64,000 nt of DNA from Leguminivora glycinivorella (lineage: Eukaryota; Arthropoda; Insecta; Lepidoptera; Tortricidae), in assembly GCF_023078275.1 (NCBI RefSeq), contig NC_062975.1:558001-622000 (forward strand), in the 5' to 3' direction. This document shows positions 21,328-30,234 of this stretch, piece by piece (within the stretch, counting starts at the first letter, position 1; each line of letters begins with the position of its first letter). The notes under the pieces are model-generated. The model made no database searches. It was given only the letters and a program-made list of their open reading frames with translations, and was not told the origin of the DNA. The position numbers and the translations under genes are program-made.

Positions 21328-24300
21328 GTGAGAACAACTGATAAAGAACTTTTCACCACACCAACTGGTAAGGGCTCTCTTTGCTATTCGAAAACTGATA
21401 GCAAACTTGCATTTTATCCACAAGAGTGCAAAGTAATTTCATACAAATTTTGATTTTATGTCTTAAACTGGCTGGCAGATTTTTCTTATAAATGATGATT
21501 TTGGATCACAAATAATTGAATCTTGATTTGATGTTTTATAGTCAGTATTTTGTTTGTGTTGGTGTGGTGAAAAATATTGTGTTTCAATCGGTGGCAAAGT
21601 TTTTTTACAAGTAAAATGTCTCGCATAAGCAGAAGACTACAGGTGTTTGTAAACAAGTGTTTGCGGCGAATCGTTGGAGTCTTCTGGCCACGGACCATCT
21701 CTAATGCGAAATTGTGGGAATTAACTGGACAAAACCCTATAGCCAAAGAGATACTTCTGCGGAATTGGCGCTGGATAGGTCATGTCTTACGAAGACCAAA
21801 CAACCACCTGTCCAAGCAAGGGTTGACTTGTAGTATTCCCGGATCAAGGGGGAGAGGTCGCCCGCGGACGACCTGGAGGCGCACGGTGGAAAAGGAGGCT
21901 GGCTCAGTGGGCCTCGGCTGGGCGCGCCTGGAGGAGGCCGCGTCGGACAGGGAACAGTGGAAATCCTTCCTGAGAGCCCTATGCCCCTGATGAGGGACAA
22001 CAGGATAAAATCAAAATGTCTCGCACTTGAGACTTGAGAGCAGAGGAGAGAGAAATGGTGAGAACATAGTGTTTTGCAATAAAAAAACGCTATCCCAAAG
22101 CATTAGATTTAGGGTTTCTGATTTCTCGACCTATTAGAAGTCTCGAGTTTCGAGAAATCTCGAGCACAAAGTCTCGAGTCTTCTCGAGTCTCGAGTCTTT
22201 TTTTATAAATGGTAAAATTTTGATAAAATAATAAACAACAATATGATTAGTAGTTTTTATTGCACCACACTATTATAAAAAATGCGTAAGAGCAATAAAA
22301 ATCTTCTTTGAAATAAACATAAATCAAATTTTAACAAGATAACTACAATTATAGTCTTGAAAATAATACCTAATCCTTTAACTTCCCCGCCTGTGAACGG
22401 GTTAAGTAACGTAAAATGTCATGTAGTAAATCATAATGTCATTGAAATTAAACGTTTAAAATAACTTCTTCTTCCTCGTTTCCTCATTGCCGAGGATCGC
22501 GACCACAAGTAGCGTGTCTCCATTGAACGCGGTCATAAGCCATGTGGACTGCACAGTATACGGCGTATAAATCGTGTGAAGAAATCGTGTGGCGACAGCG
22601 TATACTATACGCTGTCGCCACACGATTTCTTCACACGATTTCTTCACACAGTCAGACCATCTCTTACGAGCCCCACCCCAAGAATGTTTACCATTAATTC
22701 GCCATATTATGCATTGGTGCCATTGGTGCTCTCATAATGTGTCCGAAAAATCTGAGGGTCGCTCTTGGCATATTTTGGAGAGCCGTGTGGTGATATTCAC
22801 TTCTTGCAAAATAGAGATGTTTGTTAGTTCTTCTAGCTTTTCAAGTTATACTCGTAGCAGTCTTCGCCAGCACCACATCTCAATAGCGTCAATCTTAGCT
22901 ACATCAAAACTTTTCAGGGTCCAAGTTTCGGCACCATACATAAATATCGAGATTATCGAGAAGACAAGAAATCGAAATAATCGCACTTTATTTTGACGTC
23001 GGATTCCCCTGTTCTTCCAAATCTTGTCGAAGTTAGCCATAGCACTCTTCGCAGGTTATCAATGACCCAAGATACACAAACGCGCTGACTTTCGTAATGA
23101 CGAATTGCTTTTATATAACACGAGGCTGTTAAAACTAGCCAAAGTCGCTGCCAGCTTACGTTGGAATGAGAGGTTAGATCGCTTTATCTCGTTATAATTT
23201 ATGGCCGCCGTTCGACACCGTCCCCACCGCCTCGCGATGAGACCGGGCAGAAGGTAAAAAGTTGCATTTCACTTCAGGTCGTACTTTACATTCGGGACTC
23301 GAGACGTCTCGAGTACCTGTCATTTTTTTCTCGTCTCGAATGAAGCCGAAATTCTCGAGAAGTCTCGAGTTCGAGACTCTCGAGCAGAAACCCTAATTAG
23401 ATTCCACAATGGGTAGCAGGAAATACATCCAAGCTCCTCTAGTCCTGGTCTGGAGTGTAGTGTGCACTGTACGTTACACACACCTTCACGTAATCTCTCT
23501 ATATATTCCGTAGCTTAAGGTTCATATTTCAGTAATATATCATACATTCAACCAACAAGTTGTTTCCATCAACGCTCCTCCTTTACATGGCGATCCTGCC
23601 AGTGCGGCCTTGTGCTGCACTGGCAGCGCGCTGCGCTTGCCAGTCAAGGTTGTGAAGTGAAATAAATATAAGTAAAACATTTCGGACATTAATAAATTTG
23701 CGCGTAAGTGACACTGTGGAGCCAAAAAAAAAAAAAACAAATGAACAGTTTTGTCAGGACTTGGAAAGTGAAATAACAGTGAAGGTCATAAATTTTACAA
23801 CAGCGGACACTCGAAACGTATATAAAAAGTGATTTTAAAATGGACTAAATTTCATCATTTTCATCTTGAATTAAAATTTAAATACCAACTGCCGAGAGCA
23901 AAGTTTCCTCTTGTGCTAAATAGAAAACTCCCATATCATCAAATGGTGACAAGTTGACTCACGTCGTGAGTAGGATGATATTAGTAGCAGAATAACAATT
24001 GAGTAACACAGTGGCCCCAGTAACGGACAGGGAATGATAATCTTAAGGTAGAAGAGTAATACCCGAATTTAATATACTCGAGGACACTACCCTAACACAA
24101 AGAACAACCTTAACGTCTTTTTTATCTTTGTCATGTCAAGGGGCCACTTAGCTACAAGATCGCCGGAAGATTAGCAGGTTGTACGTTATTCGGTCATGTC
24201 ATGTTACTTTCAAATTCTGACTGACTTACCAATATTCTCCTGGGAACTGGTAGTCAGTGAGCTTTAGTTAATACGATGATCAGTTTCCTCTAACCTGTTA

Positions 24301-27300
24301 GGACTGATTTAGACGACGCGCGAACTCGCATGCGATTTTAGTTACATTGCGGGCTGTGAGGTTACATACAATTTTGCACAGCCATCAAACTCCGCAATGT
24401 AATAAAAGTCGTATGCGAGTTCTCGTACCGTCTAAATAGGCCCTTAATCAATACTACTTTTCGTTTCCAGGTAGAACGGCTAGTCGAAGATGCCGCACTG
24501 GCTGGCGGGGCGGCCGTGCCGCCGGTGATCCGCAAGCCACGAGAGGATCTCAAGGACAAGATCCTCAATGAGAAGATGACGTGCCTGGATGAGACACACT
24601 CGGAGAGGAGCAAGTAAGACAGCTATATCACAGGTTTCAGGTGGAACAGAGATGCCGCACTGGCTGGCGGGGCGGCCGTGCCGCCAGTGATCCGCAAGCC
24701 ACGAGAGGATCTCAAGGACAAGATCCTCAATGAGAAGATGACGTGCCTGGATGAGACGCACTCGGAGAGGAGAAAGTAAGACAGCTATATCACAGGTTTC
24801 AGGTGGAACAGAGATGCCGCACTGGCTGGCGGGGCGGCCGTGCCGCCAGTGATCCGCAAGCCACGAGAGGATCTCAAGGACAAGATCCTCAATGAGAAGA
24901 TGACGTGCCTGGATGAGACGCACTCGGAGAGGAGCAAGTAAGACAGCTATATCACAGGTTTCAGGTGGAACAGAGATGCCGCACTGGCTGGCGGGGCGGC
25001 CGTGCCGCCAGTGATCCGCAAGCCACGAGAGGATCTCAAGGATAAGATCCTGAATGAGAAGATGACGTGCCTGGATGAGACACACTCGGAGAGGAGCAAG
25101 TAAGACAGCTATATCACAGGTTTCAGGTGGAACAGAGATGCCGCACTGGCTGGCGGGGCGGCCGTGCCGCCGGTGATCCGCAAGCCACGAGAGGATCTCA
25201 AGGACAAGATCCTCAATGAGAAGATGACGTGCCTGGATGAGACGCACTCGGAGAGGAGCAAGTAAGACAGCTATATCACAGGTTTCAGGTGGAACAGAGA
25301 TGACGCACTGGCTGGCGGTACCACAAGCCACGTAAGGATCTCAAAAACAAGATCCTGAATGAGAAGATGACGTGCCTGGATGAGACACACTCGGAGAAGA
25401 GCAAGTAAGACAGCTATATCACAGGTTTCAGGTGGAACAGAGATGCCGCACTGGCTGGCGGGGGGTCTGGACGAGACGCACTCGGAGAGAAGCAAGTAAG
25501 ACAGCTATATCACAGGTTTCAGGTGGAACAGAGATGCCGCACTGGCTGGCGGTACCACAAGCCACGTAAGGATCTCAAGGACAAGATCCTGAATGAGATG
25601 CGAATTACACCACTGCTTTAAAACAATGAAAAATTAATCTTGTGACTTCAACTCCGTAATCCAACCTTCCAGTTTTGAATCCAGAGGCAGTGAGTTCAAG
25701 TAGTTTTTCCATTTAAAAATGTGTTCCAAGACTTTTCAAAGTATAATAACATTAATAACATAACACTCATGATGTACACATGCTGCCATCTGGTAGCCAT
25801 TGCATGCAACTTTTAAGTTGAATAACCGTTCAACTTACGTGGCCCTGCGTTAGGAACTTACTGTTGTAAGGTTGGATGCTGCTATAGTTCGACTGTTTAG
25901 TCATAGATGGCGCTTAAGTTAAATTGTACGACTTTATATATTTGGTGTCCCGCGGATATTTTGTATAAAATATTTTGCAGTCTTTTTCATTATCAGAAAT
26001 CTAATTCAATTCAATTCAAAATATCTTTATTCATGTAGGCCTAATTACAAGTTCTTATGCATAGTTCATTACATAATTATATATTATGTTATGATCTTAA
26101 TCTAACCTAATTATCAGAGCAATTTATTGTTGCAAATATTGTTCATAATAATATTGAGTCTATAATATACAATTTCATATAAAAATAATCGTTAAACAAA
26201 ATATATATGATTAATTGATTAGGTACATGTATATATAAAAATACATGTCTAGAATAAAAAATACAATATTAATTTCATCAACAATCATCAACAATTTCTT
26301 AAATAATAAAGTTTTTTCTTTAAACCGAACAATAATAAAAAATTAAAAATAATAAACCATTTCGAATAACAATTAATTTGTTACCACGTTGTTTAAAACC
26401 ACAGATGCTCGTATTTATGACATATGAAAGGACTGCAAAAATGAATATTAATACTTTAATTTGTAAATAAATGCTGAAATGATTTGATTGGTGCCCCTGT
26501 GGTGACGGGTTAAGAATTTCACCACCCCCTTTCTTCCCGTGGGTGTCGTAGAAGGCGACTATGGGATATGGGTTAAATTGTGGCGTAGGCGAGAGGCTGG
26601 CAACCTGTCACTGCAATGTCACAGTTTCGTTTTCTTTCAACCCCTTATTTGCCAAGAGTGGCACTGAAACCTGAGTAGTTTCATGTGCTCTGCCTACCCC
26701 TTCATGGGACACAGGCGTGATTGTATGTATGTATGATTTCAAAAATCTGTAAACACCACACCTCATTACTCCGATGTCATAGTCCTATATCTAATTAGAC
26801 AATAGGAAAACACTTACCCCTATATTCTCTTTCCAGAATAACAGTAGACGACATCAACTCCCTGGTGCGTCGCATTGAGATGCGCTCCTCCAACCTGCCG
26901 AGTGTGGACCCAGTGTGTCCGGACTACCAGCAACGTATCATAGACTGCTACAACGAGGGGGAAGAAGGGGGGGATGTAGTACGATGTTGGAATACTATCG
27001 GTTAGTATATTTAATACATGACGACCGGTCTGGCGCAGTCGGTAGTGACCCTGCCTGCTGCGCCGCGGTCCCGGGTTCGAATCCCGGTAAGGGCATTTAT
27101 TTGTGTGGTGAGCACAGATATTTGTTCCTGAGTCATGGATGTTTTCTATGTATATAAGTAAGTACTAGCTTTTGCCAGCGGCTTCGCGCGCATTAGAAAG
27201 AGACAAAAATTAGCCTATGTCACTCTCCATCCCTTCAACTATCTCCACTTAAAAAATCACGTCAATTCGTCGCTCCGTTTTCCCGTGAAATACGGACAAA

Positions 27301-27833
27301 CAAACAGACACACACACTTTCCCATTTATAATATTAGTATGGATTTGTATATTATGTATATCGTTGTCTGAGGACCCACAACACAAGCCTTCATGAGCTT
27401 ACCGTGGGCCTCAGTCAATCTGTGTAAGAATGTCCTATAATATTTATATATTTATTTAAATAGCTTTTTCAGTACAGATGGTCGTTTTTTTACGCACTAG
27501 TTCGAGAAGTGGTTCATTATATGCCAGGTCGAAACTTTGGAGGCTCATCTGTACTGAAAAACGTCGTACGATACACGTGCGAAAAGGAAATTCGTAACTC
27601 GTGTCGATTTAAAACACTCCCTTCGGTCGTGTTTTAATTTATCGCCACTCGTTTCGAACTTCCTTTTTTACGCACTTGTATCGTAATGTACTATTTCGTC
27701 CACAGGTGAGTTCTCCCAATGTGTAGCGGCGGCGGGCGCGGCGCGGCTGCAGGCGTCGCGGCTAGCGCCGACCGCGCAGGCGCGAAGACATAATTACACC
27801 GTGCGGGGGGATAGCCGCGGCTTGACGCCTTAA
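21235..27833 (+). CDS. Chchd3: MICOS complex subunit Mic19 (CHCHD3-like), four coding exons
   Basis: Coding exons: 21235-21327, 24471-24613, 26837-27000 and 27706-27833. All junctions are GT-AG with matching phases (0, 2, 1), giving 175 residues. It starts MGSGQS, a consensus N-myristoylation site. A charged helical middle follows (KPREDLKDKI and similar), which in this family is the DUF737 region. The C-terminal CHCH domain has two CX9C motifs, C-PDYQQRIID-C and C-WNTIGEFSQ-C, the second split by the last intron. Family knowledge: Mic19 is imported into the intermembrane space through the Mia40 pathway and bridges Mic60 to the outer membrane SAM complex at cristae junctions. Exon 2 is followed by tandem copies of itself. 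Introns carry many transposons. The assignment rests on the motif set and architecture; CHCHD6/Mic25 is the nearest alternative. Confidence 0.85.
21346..21585. mobile_element. TTTTCACCACACCAAC MITE, copy 1 (intron 1)
   Basis: The left end TTTTCACCACACCAACT and right end GTTGGTGTGGTGAAAA are perfect inverted repeats of about 16 bp. Interior blocks CTTTGCTATTCGAAAAC and GCATTTTATCCACAAG match the copy at 60872-61115. It starts just 20 bases after exon 1 of the CHCHD3-like gene. Confidence 0.8.
21577..22010 (+). pseudogene. RTE-type non-LTR retrotransposon C-terminal fragment
   Basis: A 137-codon frame with CLRRIVGVFWP, NWRWIGHVLRRP, GRGRPRTTWRRTVEKEA and SDREQWKSFLRALCP, then stop. These are the hallmarks of the C-terminal region that follows the RT domain in RTE-like polyproteins. 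No RT catalytic motif remains, so it is a 5'-truncated insertion in intron 1, directly abutting the MITE. The sense direction is the same as the host gene. Confidence 0.75.
22450..23060 (-). pseudogene. Non-LTR RT C-terminal fragment inside the hAT-like element
   Basis: The minus frame 22846-23040 reads LFRFLVFSIISIFMYGAETW, then TLKSFDVAKIDAIEMWCWRR and LLRV. YGAETWTL and EMWCWRRLLR are conserved just C-terminal to the RT domain of several insect non-LTR families. Homologous sequence continues, frame-broken, to about 22450, interrupted by the hairpin at 22573-22637. Confidence 0.75.
22573..22637. repeat. Perfect 65-bp palindrome
   Basis: Arms of 32 bases (CGTGTGAAGAAATCGTGTGG ... and its exact complement) around a single central base. 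GATTTCTTCACAC is repeated once more just to the right. It sits in the reversed non-LTR fragment and interrupts that fragment's homology. Confidence 0.9.
23404..24298. other. Intron 1 sequence without recognised features
   Basis: No coding frame or transposon boundary was supported. A small inverted repeat with CTGCCAGTGCGGCC/GCACTGGCAG occurs near 23595-23630. Confidence 0.45.
24299..24446. mobile_element. Inverted-repeat MITE just upstream of exon 2
   Basis: TTAGGACTGATTTAGACG at the left is mirrored by CGTCTAAATAGGCCCTTAA at the right (after complementing). Inside it, CGAACTCGCATGCGA pairs with TCGTATGCGAGTTC and TTACATTGCGG pairs with CCGCAATGTAA. It ends 24 bases before exon 2 of the CHCHD3-like gene, so it may supply the branch-point region of that intron. 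Confidence 0.75.
24471..24613 (+). other. Chchd3: CHCHD3 coding exon 2 (functional copy)
   Basis: 143 bases, entered in phase 0 after TTTCGTTTCCAG and left in phase 2 at donor GTAAGA. It encodes VERLVEDAALAGG at the start and LDETHSER near the end. Compared with the seven downstream copies it has 8 more bases at its 5' end (CTAGTCG region), and only this copy is in frame with exon 1. Confidence 0.85.
24471..25600 (+). repeat. Eight-unit tandem array of CHCHD3 exon 2, period 162 bp
   Basis: Units start at 24471, 24641, 24803, 24965, 25127, 25289, 25432 and 25523. Units 2-5 are full length: 135 bp of exon preceded by TTTCAG and followed by GTAAGA, separated by 27 bp (GTAAGACAGC to TTTCAG). Each 135-bp unit is a multiple of three and, entered in phase 2, stays open for 45 codons with the same sequence as exon 2. 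Differences among units 1-5 are mostly third-position (CCG/CCA, GAC/GAT, CTC/CTG, ACA/ACG), with one Ser-to-Arg change. Units 6-8 carry internal deletions. A long open frame on the opposite strand (24480-25331) results from the periodicity and is not a gene. Confidence 0.95.
25601..26005. other. Intron 2 sequence without recognised features
   Basis: Unique-looking sequence after the decayed end of the exon array; only short frames and no clear repeat. Confidence 0.45.
26006..26310 (-). mobile_element. CR1-group non-LTR 3' UTR fragment
   Basis: TTCAAAATATCTTTATTCAT then GTAGGCCTAATTACAAG is the reversed 3' tail of a non-LTR family I recognise from Lepidoptera, starting with an imperfect (AATTC)n run. 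No coding part remains. Confidence 0.55.
26490..26735 (+). mobile_element. RTE-like non-LTR 3' end with (TGTA)n tail
   Basis: Runs from GGTGCCCCTGTGGTGACGGG through TTTCACCACCCCCTTTCTTC, GAGAGGCTGGCAACCTGTCA and CAAGAGTGGCACTGAAACCT to GGCGTGATTGTATGTATGTATG. The short tandem tail is typical of RTE elements. Related pieces are at 60599-60780 (+) and 62045-62290 (-). It lies in intron 2 of the CHCHD3-like gene in the sense direction. Confidence 0.75.
26837..27000 (+). other. Chchd3: CHCHD3 coding exon 3
   Basis: 164 bases, acceptor TCTTTCCAG, donor G/GTTAGT. It encodes ITVDDINSLVRRIEMR, the first CX9C pair and the third cysteine of the CHCH domain. A SINE begins about 20 bases after the donor. 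Confidence 0.85.
27020..27462 (+). mobile_element. tRNA-derived SINE, split by a second repeat
   Basis: The tRNA-like head ACGACCGGTCTGGCGCAGTC GGTAGTGACC contains an A box, and CCGGGTTCGAATCCCGG is a perfect B box. The body continues TTGTTCCTGAGTCATGGATG TTTTCTATG and, after the interruption at about 27165-27343, ATATCGTTGTCTGAGGACCC and CCGTGGGCCTCAGTCAATC. Other copies are at 39309-39448 and 43640-43830. It lies in intron 3. Confidence 0.88.
27165..27343 (-). repeat. Family A repeat inserted in the SINE
   Basis: CTAGCTTTTGCCAGCGGCTT to CCCATTTATAATATTAGTAT is the reverse orientation of the repeat at 107-522. The SINE body is interrupted exactly here and resumes with TTTGTATATTATGTATATCG. 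Confidence 0.8.
27463..27695. mobile_element. Inverted-repeat element adjoining the exon 4 acceptor
   Basis: CTTTTTCAGTACAGATG and CATCTGTACTGAAAAA bracket 27466-27567. The next stretch has a further inverted pair (GTACGATACACGTGCGAAAAGG against CTTTTTTACGCACTTGTATCGTA, shortened here). The sequence runs to within about 10 bases of the acceptor TTCGTCCACAG at 27705, so the 3' end of intron 3 is at least partly transposon-derived. Confidence 0.65.
27706..27833 (+). other. Chchd3: CHCHD3 coding exon 4 and stop
   Basis: 128 bases entered in phase 1. It completes the fourth CHCH cysteine (GEFSQC) and then an Ala/Arg-rich tail ending RGLTP before TAA at 27831. It is very GC-rich compared with the rest of the window. 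The other two frames stop at once, which supports the phase. Confidence 0.85.
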
Positions 27834-28850
27834 GTGTAAGGCTTGAGTGTACGCTCATATTGAGCGTGCAGCGGGCGGGGCGTGCGGCCTGCGTATCGAA
27901 TAATTGAAGCTCATACGGGTGTCCTGAGTCGACGGTGCATAGATTGTATCATAGACATATGTAACTCCGTATAGACTGATAAAGTCTAAGTTGAAACAAA
28001 AAAAACGTACCCCAAAGCCCTAAACAAAAAGGTACGGTGGCCTAGATGGCGTTACACCTTTGGGGAACGCTCGGCTAGATGGCGCTAATATTAAAATTTG
28101 TCGTTTTAACACATATTAAGCTAACAATATGGGCCAAGTTGTCAAAACTGAGGTTCAAAAGTTTTAAGCTTGTGTCGAGAGATGGCAGTCTATGCACTGT
28201 GATTACACATTTTACTTTGACAGTAACGCTCTATAATACTCGATCCTCTTTGGTTGTATGCACGTTCGTCCGCCCCGCTGAACGCTTCGCACCGAGTGTC
28301 CACTCATTGATCATAATCAGTAATCTTAACTATGTTTTTAACAAAACTGACAAGCTGACATAAATTTATTTTCAGATCAGTGTTAAATTTGATTCTATAC
28401 CTGAATCCAAGATTTCTAATACATTATTACAAGGATATTATTATTTTCATGGCTGTACTCTAAAATGTCCACTTAGCAAGTTTTTTTAAAGTTTTGCTCC
28501 CATAGTTCCGATCACTGATCATGATGTCTTCCATCTTGCCATGTGACAATCGTCGATAAAAAAATATGTGTAATGTCACTCTGTATAGAATGGACACAAA
28601 TGTTTTCGTTACACCTTTCATTTATTTTTGCCACGTTACGACTTGTCTGTAGGTACGTGTGGTCTCTGGGAAAAGTTACATAAATAGTACAGGATAAAGC
28701 AGAACCTGCAAATATGAAAATCGAAATTTATATTCTCTTGCACTCCTATGTATGCAAGTAAGGTCAATACGGGTAAGTGTGTCATAAGGAGAAGTGTCTG
28801 GCCTTCACATTTCAGTGTTTATTGAGAGTTGATATGTTTACCGCTAAATT
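27834..28850 (+). other. 3' flank of the CHCHD3-like gene
   Basis: Probably the 3' UTR and downstream DNA. The first 80 bases remain GC-rich. An ATTAAA at about 28090 could serve as a polyadenylation signal, which is a weak inference. Two GATGGCG pieces (28043-28085) suggest a small repeat. No further coding exon was found. Confidence 0.4.
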
Positions 28851-29359
28851 GACAACATTTCATATTTTCGACTACTACTTTTTATTGTTTAGTTTGAAAG
28901 AACTCAATATTTAAAGATACACGTATTTTTTTATTTTTCCCAAAACTGCTATTTTAATGCGAAAATCCCTTTTTATTACTACTTCGAACAGAAAGAGCGT
29001 AAGTTACAAACGTCAAGACACAGCGTTCTGACGTCACATGTGTTGTTTCATACACCTAAGAAAACGACAAAATCATTCCAAAAAAAAAGTTTTAACAGTC
29101 AGCTTAAACAGTCCGAGATGTCTGCCTGTCAAGTGTCACTGTCAACAAATATGAGCTATGGAATGTAGAAGTATAAGGACAGGGAGAATAGAAGTATAAA
29201 GGAGGAACATCTGTCGAAGTACAACAATCGCAAAAATGACCGGCTGAGGCCTTGTAATTGCAGTTACAAATCTCTCCGCTTGGAGCGCATGTCTCGCTCA
29301 ATGATCAGCGATGTGACATGACATTAGACGTTCTTTTCTCTAGGCTGATTTCGTCAGAC

Positions 29360-29465
29360 TGAGCAAGTCAAGACGTAGTCCCGTGGTAGTGCGCTGGCTT
29401 CGTACGCAGATGTTCTCGGGTTCGATTCTGACAGCGATCTTTTTGCTTTTTGTTTTTTTTATACA
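29360..29465 (+). mobile_element. tRNA-like SINE head (plus strand)
   Basis: GTAGTCCCGTGGTAGTGCGC (A-box-like) and CTCGGGTTCGATTCTGACAG (B box), then a T-rich run. It faces the similar head at 29640-29725. Confidence 0.6.
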
Positions 29466-29639
29466 TTAATTTTCTTTTTGTGTATTTTTATTTGTGTTTA
29501 TTTATTGTTTTATTCAGACAAATGTTAATTTAAGCCCTTCTTAGGTAATGTTGTAAGTCTTGCGAATGAAATTTCTAATTAAAAATATTTTTGGACATTA
29601 AAAAATAAAAAAAAATCAAGAAAAATATTAGTAGAAAAA

Positions 29640-29725
29640 AATAAAAAAGATCTCATCAGGATTTGAACCCGGGACCTCTTGCTCCGTAGGCGGGGTCACT
29701 ACCGAGAAGGCTAAGAGATTGTCAA
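29640..29725 (-). mobile_element. tRNA-like SINE head (minus strand)
   Basis: On the minus strand: CTTAGCCTTCTCGGTAGTGA CC (A-box-like), then GGTCCCGGGTTCAAATCCTG (B box) and a T-rich run. It converges on the head at 29360-29465, with AT-rich DNA between. Confidence 0.6.
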
Positions 29726-30234
29726 ACCCTTATCTTCCTGCTATTGCAGCGCCACCTATCTTTTCTTTTATATGTGCACTTCTGATACTTAAAGCTTTCG
29801 CTCCTTATATTTCTAATCTTCATATATAAGGAGATAAATCTGTCAAAGTAGAACAGTCGAAAATGACGTGTCAAACCCTTATGTGCCTGCAATTGCAGCG
29901 CCACCTGGTTTTATATCTGCACTTCTGAAACTTAAAGCTTCCGCTCCTTACCTCTAAATCTCCATACTACTAGCGATGATAAGTGTCACAGTAAAACTCA
30001 AGTGACATCCCAACCGGAAGATTTTTTTGGTTATAGTGGCAGCTCTGAATAGTCTGACTCAGCTACATAACGTCACTTCCCCTTTTAACTATTTTTAAGA
30101 TTTTTTTACTAAAAATAAGGAAAAAAAATATTAAAAAATATATTTTTGTGATCTACAGGCGTATATCTCGAAATGGTTTTCGATTTAGGGACATTGAAAA
30201 TTTTGAAATGTTGTCAATTGTAAGTAGTACTAAT

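Larger units (their letters stand above)
22110..23395. mobile_element. 1.29-kb hAT-like non-autonomous element with 8-bp TSD
   Basis: The terminal repeats TAGGGTTTCTG and CAGAAACCCTA are flanked by an exact 8-bp duplication ATTAGATT (22102-22109 and 23396-23403). TAGGG-type termini plus an 8-bp duplication fit hAT. Both subterminal regions carry many CTCGAG and CTCGAGA repeats. The middle contains a reversed non-LTR fragment (22450-23060) and a perfect hairpin (22573-22637), not a transposase. It lies in intron 1 of the CHCHD3-like gene. Confidence 0.88.
28851..30215. mobile_element. AATT-flanked inverted-repeat element, long copy
   Basis: The ends GACAACATTTCA and TGAAATGTTGTC are flanked by AATT on both sides (28847-28850 and 30216-30219). 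Terminal segments match the 592-bp copy at 56125-56716. This copy is about 770 bp longer because of internal duplications (two similar blocks with AATTGCAGCGCCACCT) and two tRNA-like SINE heads. No transposase frame. Confidence 0.82.

Noticed and set aside
24480..25331. 283-codon minus-strand open frame with a 54-residue repeat
   Set aside because: It is the antisense of the exon 2 array; openness follows from the period being a multiple of three. Its sequence is low in domain signal and the sense strand has matching splice sites.
27020..27090. Possible tRNA gene in intron 3
   Set aside because: A and B boxes are present, but the sequence continues into a SINE body shared by at least two other loci and has no full cloverleaf.
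27834..28160. Additional downstream exon of the CHCHD3-like gene
   Set aside because: The twin-CX9C domain is complete and the frame ends at 27831-27833; no acceptor with a continuing frame was seen.
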